A stretch of 10,217 nt of DNA from Sulfuricella sp. GTDB lineage: Bacteria > Pseudomonadota > Gammaproteobacteria > Burkholderiales > Sulfuricellaceae. The stretch lies in contig JAIOJM010000135.1 in assembly GCA_019911785.1 (NCBI GenBank), positions 1 through 10,217 of the forward strand, read 5' to 3'. This document shows, piece after piece, positions 8,211 through 10,217 of this stretch. The notes under the pieces are model-generated. The model made no database searches. It was not told where the DNA came from and saw nothing but the letters and a program-made list of their open reading frames with translations. The position numbers and the translations under genes were made by a program. Positions within the stretch are counted from its first letter, which is position 1. Each line of letters starts with the position of its first letter.

Positions 8211-9403
8211 GGTTCAGGGATCAGGGATCAGGGATCAGGGATCAGGGAAAGCATCGCGCGAAGCGCGACACAAACCCCCTAGTCCCTAGTCCCTGCCCCC
8301 TAGTCCCTGGCCGCTGCATTTTAATTATGGCGGGCGGCACCGGCGGCCACGTGTTCCCGGCCCTGGCCGTGGCGGATTATCTGAAAGGGCGCGACTGGAA
8401 AGTGGTGTGGCTGGGTACCCGTGCCGGCATGGAAGCGCGGCTGGTGCCGGAAAAAGGTTACGAAATGGCCTGGGTCAAGTTTGCCGGCATGCGCGGCAAG
8501 GGCGTGCTGCGCTGGGCGACGTTGCCGCTCATGCTGCTGCTGGCGATGTGGCAGAGCGCGGCGGCGATTTTCCGCATCCGCCCTGATGTGGTACTGGGAA
8601 TGGGCGGTTTCACCGCTTTCCCCGGCGGCCTGATGGCTTCCCTGCTGGCCAAGCCCCTGGTGATCCACGAGCAGAACTCGGTGGCCGGGCTGACCAACCG
8701 GGTGCTGGCCTGCCTCGCCGATCGTGTTCTGGTGGCCTTCCCGTCAGCCTTCAACAACCCCGGCGACAGGCCGATAGGCTGCCGAAAACCGGCTTTTGAC
8801 TGGTGCGGCAATCCGGTGCGCGCCGATATCGCCGCCTTGCCTGCACCGGAACAACGGATGGCCGGGCGTCAGGGCAAGCTGCGCCTGCTGGTGGTGGGCG
8901 GCAGTCTGGGCGCGGCGGCGCTGAACGATGCGGTGCCGCAGGCGCTGGCGCTGATTGCAGAAGCCGACCGCCCCGAGGTAATCCATCAGTCCGGCGCCAG
9001 GAACCTGGAAAAGCTCAGCGCCAACTATGCCGCTGCCGGTGTCGCCGCCGATGCTCGCGCCTTCATCGACGACATGGCTCAGACGTATGCCTGGTGCGAC
9101 GTGATCGTGTGCCGGGCGGGCGCGCTGACCCTGGCCGAAGTGACTGCCGCCGGCGTGGCCAGCGTGCTGGTGCCCTACCCGCACGCGGTGGACGACCACC
9201 AGACCGGCAACGCCCGCTTCCTGAGCGAGAACGGCGCGGCGGTGCTGCTGCCGCAGGCCGAATTGAACGCGGAAAAACTGGCGGAACTGCTGCATGGTTT
9301 TACCCGCGAGAAGTTGCTGGCGATGGCGCAGGCGGCGAAAAAATTGGCCAAGCCGGAAGCCACAGCGACCGTGGCAGGTATCTGCATGGAGCTGGCCGGA
9401 TGA
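8207..9403 (+). CDS. murG: MurG, lipid II synthase (GlcNAc transferase), with repeat-derived N-terminal extension
   Basis: MurG transfers GlcNAc from UDP-GlcNAc to lipid I on the inner face of the cytoplasmic membrane, giving lipid II. It is a GT-B fold enzyme. Conserved sequence begins at residue 38 with [19 protein letters not shown]. It continues with [11 protein letters not shown] and [12 protein letters not shown] in the N-terminal lobe, then [11 protein letters not shown] from residue 231, [24 protein letters not shown] and [15 protein letters not shown] at 322-336. The 398 residues exceed the 355 of E. coli MurG. Most of the excess is the first 37 residues, encoded by a repeat element: RDQGSGI-type repeats, a basic patch HRAKRD and a proline-rich [12 protein letters not shown] second small excess lies between AFPSAF and GNPVR. 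The start overlaps the ftsW stop and has a good ribosome site. The same frame is open back through ftsW, which has no coding meaning. Confidence 0.95.
   Translation: MRFRDQGSGIRDQGKHRAKRDTNPLVPSPCPLVPGRCILIMAGGTGGHVFPALAVADYLKGRDWKVVWLGTRAGMEARLVPEKGYEMAWVKFAGMRGKGVLRWATLPLMLLLAMWQSAAAIFRIRPDVVLGMGGFTAFPGGLMASLLAKPLVIHEQNSVAGLTNRVLACLADRVLVAFPSAFNNPGDRPIGCRKPAFDWCGNPVRADIAALPAPEQRMAGRQGKLRLLVVGGSLGAAALNDAVPQALALIAEADRPEVIHQSGARNLEKLSANYAAAGVAADARAFIDDMAQTYAWCDVIVCRAGALTLAEVTAAGVASVLVPYPHAVDDHQTGNARFLSENGAAVLLPQAELNAEKLAELLHGFTREKLLAMAQAAKKLAKPEATATVAGICMELAG
8214..8308 (+). repeat. Composite heptamer element with inverted arms inside the murG 5' end
   Basis: The left arm has five perfect tandem copies of TCAGGGA (8214-8248). 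The right arm reads ACCCCCT, AGTCCCT, AGTCCCT, GCCCCCT and AGTCCCT (8274-8308), whose reverse complement is a TAGGGAC-type heptamer close to the left unit. Between the arms lies a GC-rich hairpin (8254-8268). The whole is an imperfect inverted repeat of about 95 bp and is read through in frame as MurG residues 3-34. It resembles a short repeat family rather than sequence that evolved as MurG. Confidence 0.85.
8254..8268 (+). repeat. GC hairpin at the centre of the murG repeat element
   Basis: TCGCGC (8254-8259) and GCGCGA (8263-8268) form a perfect 6-bp stem around GAA. It sits between the two oppositely oriented heptamer arms, so the transcript could form a longer stem topped by this hairpin. 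It lies well inside the murG frame and is not followed by a U tract, so it is not read as a terminator. Confidence 0.65.
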
Positions 9404-9413
9404 AAATTCATTT

Positions 9414-9491
9414 ACCGCAAGGGACGCAAAGTAACGCAAAGGAATTCCTCGTCCTTGGCTTTTCCTTTGCGCCCTTTGCGTCCCTTGCGGT
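9414..9491 (+). repeat. Long imperfect palindrome between murG and murC
   Basis: The left arm (9414-9443) starts ACCGCAAGGGACGCAAAG, and the right arm (9463-9491) is its reverse complement. Eighteen bases pair perfectly, then TAA opposes GG, then nine more bases pair (CGCAAAGGA). The loop has 19 bases. Within each arm the unit ACGCAAAG or a near copy recurs. It looks like a REP- or MITE-like intergenic element and fills nearly the whole gap between the two genes. No U tract follows the stem, so it is unlikely to be a strong intrinsic terminator, though the RNA hairpin could affect mRNA stability or murC expression. Confidence 0.85.
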
Positions 9492-9495
9492 TAAA

Positions 9496-9499
9496 AAGG
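9496..9499 (+). promoter_or_regulatory. Likely Shine-Dalgarno site of murC
   Basis: AAGG, inside TTAAAAAGG, lies seven bases before the murC ATG at 9507. It sits just after the right arm of the palindrome, so the ribosome site of murC appears to lie in or next to sequence brought by the element. Confidence 0.55.
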
Positions 9500-9506
9500 T
9501 TTTGAA

Positions 9507-10217
9507 ATGAAACATAAAGTCAAAAACGTTCATTTCGTAGGCATCGGCGGCGTCGGCATGAGCGGCATCGCCGAGGTCCTGCTCAACCTGGGTTATGAGG
9601 TGAGCGGTTCCGATCTGGGCGACACCGTCGCCACGCGCCGCTTGAAGGCGCTTGGCGCCCAGGTTTACCAGGGCCACGCCGCCGAGAATCTGGAGCGCGC
9701 CGATGTGGTGGTGATCTCCACCGCGGTCCGGGCCGACAACCCCGAAGTGGCGGCAGCGCGGGAGCGCAACATCCCGGTGGTGCCGCGCGCCATGATGCTG
9801 GCGGAGCTGATGCGCTTCAAGCAGGGCATTGCGGTGGCCGGCACCCACGGCAAGACCACGACCACCAGCCTGATCGCCAGCATCCTCGGCGAGGCGGGCA
9901 TGGACCCGACATTCGTTATCGGCGGCAAGCTGGAGGCGGCCGGTGCCAATGCGCGGCTGGGCCAGGGCGAATTCATCGTCGCCGAGGCGGACGAGTCTGA
10001 TGCCTCCTTCCTCTACCTGACTCCGGTGATGGCGGTGGTGACGAACATCGACGCCGACCACATGGAAACCTACGGTCACGATTTCGGCCGGCTGAAGCAG
10101 GCCTTCGTCGATTTCATCCAGCGCCTGCCGTTCTACGGCATGGCGGTGCTGTGCGCCGACGATGCCAACGTGCGCGAGATCATGCCGCGCATCACCAAGC
10201 AGGTAACCACCTACGGC
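9507..10217 (+). CDS. murC: MurC, UDP-MurNAc:L-alanine ligase, 3' end missing
   Basis: MurC is the first Mur ligase; it attaches L-alanine to UDP-MurNAc in the cytoplasm. The frame stays open to the window edge, giving 237 of an expected 460-490 residues. The N-terminal UDP-binding domain starts with [18 protein letters not shown], followed by SGSDLGD and [13 protein letters not shown]. The central ATPase domain has P-loop GTHGKT at residues 112-117, then [12 protein letters not shown] and [11 protein letters not shown]. The sequence closes with a QVTTYG segment matching E. coli MurC. The ATG is chosen because [11 protein letters not shown] follows at once and AAGG lies seven bases upstream. 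About 100 bases separate it from murG, filled by a palindromic repeat, whereas most other junctions here overlap. In related clusters ddl, ftsQ, ftsA and ftsZ usually follow, beyond this window. Confidence 0.97.
   Translation, partial: MKHKVKNVHFVGIGGVGMSGIAEVLLNLGYEVSGSDLGDTVATRRLKALGAQVYQGHAAENLERADVVVISTAVRADNPEVAAARERNIPVVPRAMMLAELMRFKQGIAVAGTHGKTTTTSLIASILGEAGMDPTFVIGGKLEAAGANARLGQGEFIVAEADESDASFLYLTPVMAVVTNIDADHMETYGHDFGRLKQAFVDFIQRLPFYGMAVLCADDANVREIMPRITKQVTTYG

Larger units (their letters stand above)
9400..9510 (+). other. 36-codon open frame bridging murG and murC, probably not a functional protein
   Basis: An ATG at 9400 overlaps the murG stop (ATGA) and opens a frame of 36 residues starting [16 protein letters not shown]. 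It ends at a TGA that itself overlaps the murC ATG (9507-9510). It runs through the palindromic element, so its sequence is set by the repeat and no family is recognisable. I infer that the ATG may be the former murC start. Its translation could still carry ribosomes from murG to murC. Confidence 0.35.

Noticed and set aside
8214..8308. CRISPR array or phase-variable repeat
   Set aside because: The 7-bp units are directly adjacent with no spacers, so it is not CRISPR. Phase variation by loss of one 7-bp unit is conceivable but would switch off an essential gene, so it is unlikely to be a regulated switch.
8327..8329. ATG as a repeat-free start of murG
   Set aside because: It would remove the first residues of the conserved beta strand and has no ribosome site upstream. 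It cannot be fully excluded but is less likely than 8207.
9414..9505. Intrinsic terminator between murG and murC
   Set aside because: The stem is long but is followed by TTAAAAAGG rather than a T tract, and murC is expected to be co-transcribed.

Overview
The window is a stretch of a dcw (division and cell wall) gene cluster. It holds eight genes, all on the + strand, in the order ftsI (5' end missing), murE, murF, mraY, murD, ftsW, murG, murC (3' end missing). This is the same order as in Escherichia coli. The GC-rich composition, the meso-diaminopimelate-type MurE and the style of the proteins (for example the FtsW C-terminus) suggest a Gram-negative betaproteobacterium, perhaps of the Nitrosomonadales. 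The taxonomic placement is inference from protein resemblance, not the result of a search.

Layout: bases 1-1667 encode the septal transpeptidase FtsI. Bases 1664-5662 encode MurE, MurF and MraY, which add meso-DAP and D-Ala-D-Ala and then load the muropeptide on undecaprenyl phosphate to give lipid I. Bases 5659-7050 encode MurD, the D-glutamate ligase. Bases 7047-8210 encode FtsW, the SEDS glycosyltransferase that partners FtsI. Bases 8207-9403 encode MurG, which makes lipid II. Bases 9507-10217 encode the first 237 residues of MurC. Together the genes cover the cytoplasmic ligase steps from MurC to MurF, the two membrane-associated lipid steps, and the septal polymerase/cross-linker pair. 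The genes are packed as one transcription unit: four junctions are 4-base ATGA overlaps, murF/mraY overlap by 16 bases, murE/murF are 34 bases apart, and murG/murC are about 100 bases apart. No gene-free stretch exceeds 300 bases. I saw no internal promoter or terminator that I would defend.

The genes are ordinary; the unusual part is repetitive DNA lodged in them. Tandem 7-bp repeats of a related G-rich type (core TCAGG or TGAGG) lie inside the reading frames at the 5' end of murE (1673-1701), just before the P-loop of murD (5976-6010) and at the 5' end of murG (8214-8308). The murG copy is a composite element with two oppositely oriented heptamer arrays around a GC-rich hairpin, and it adds about 33 residues before the conserved start of MurG. 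A different element, a long imperfect palindrome, sits between murG and murC and seems to have broken what was probably a further ATGA overlap. These are short repeats tolerated by essential genes, not a new multi-gene system.
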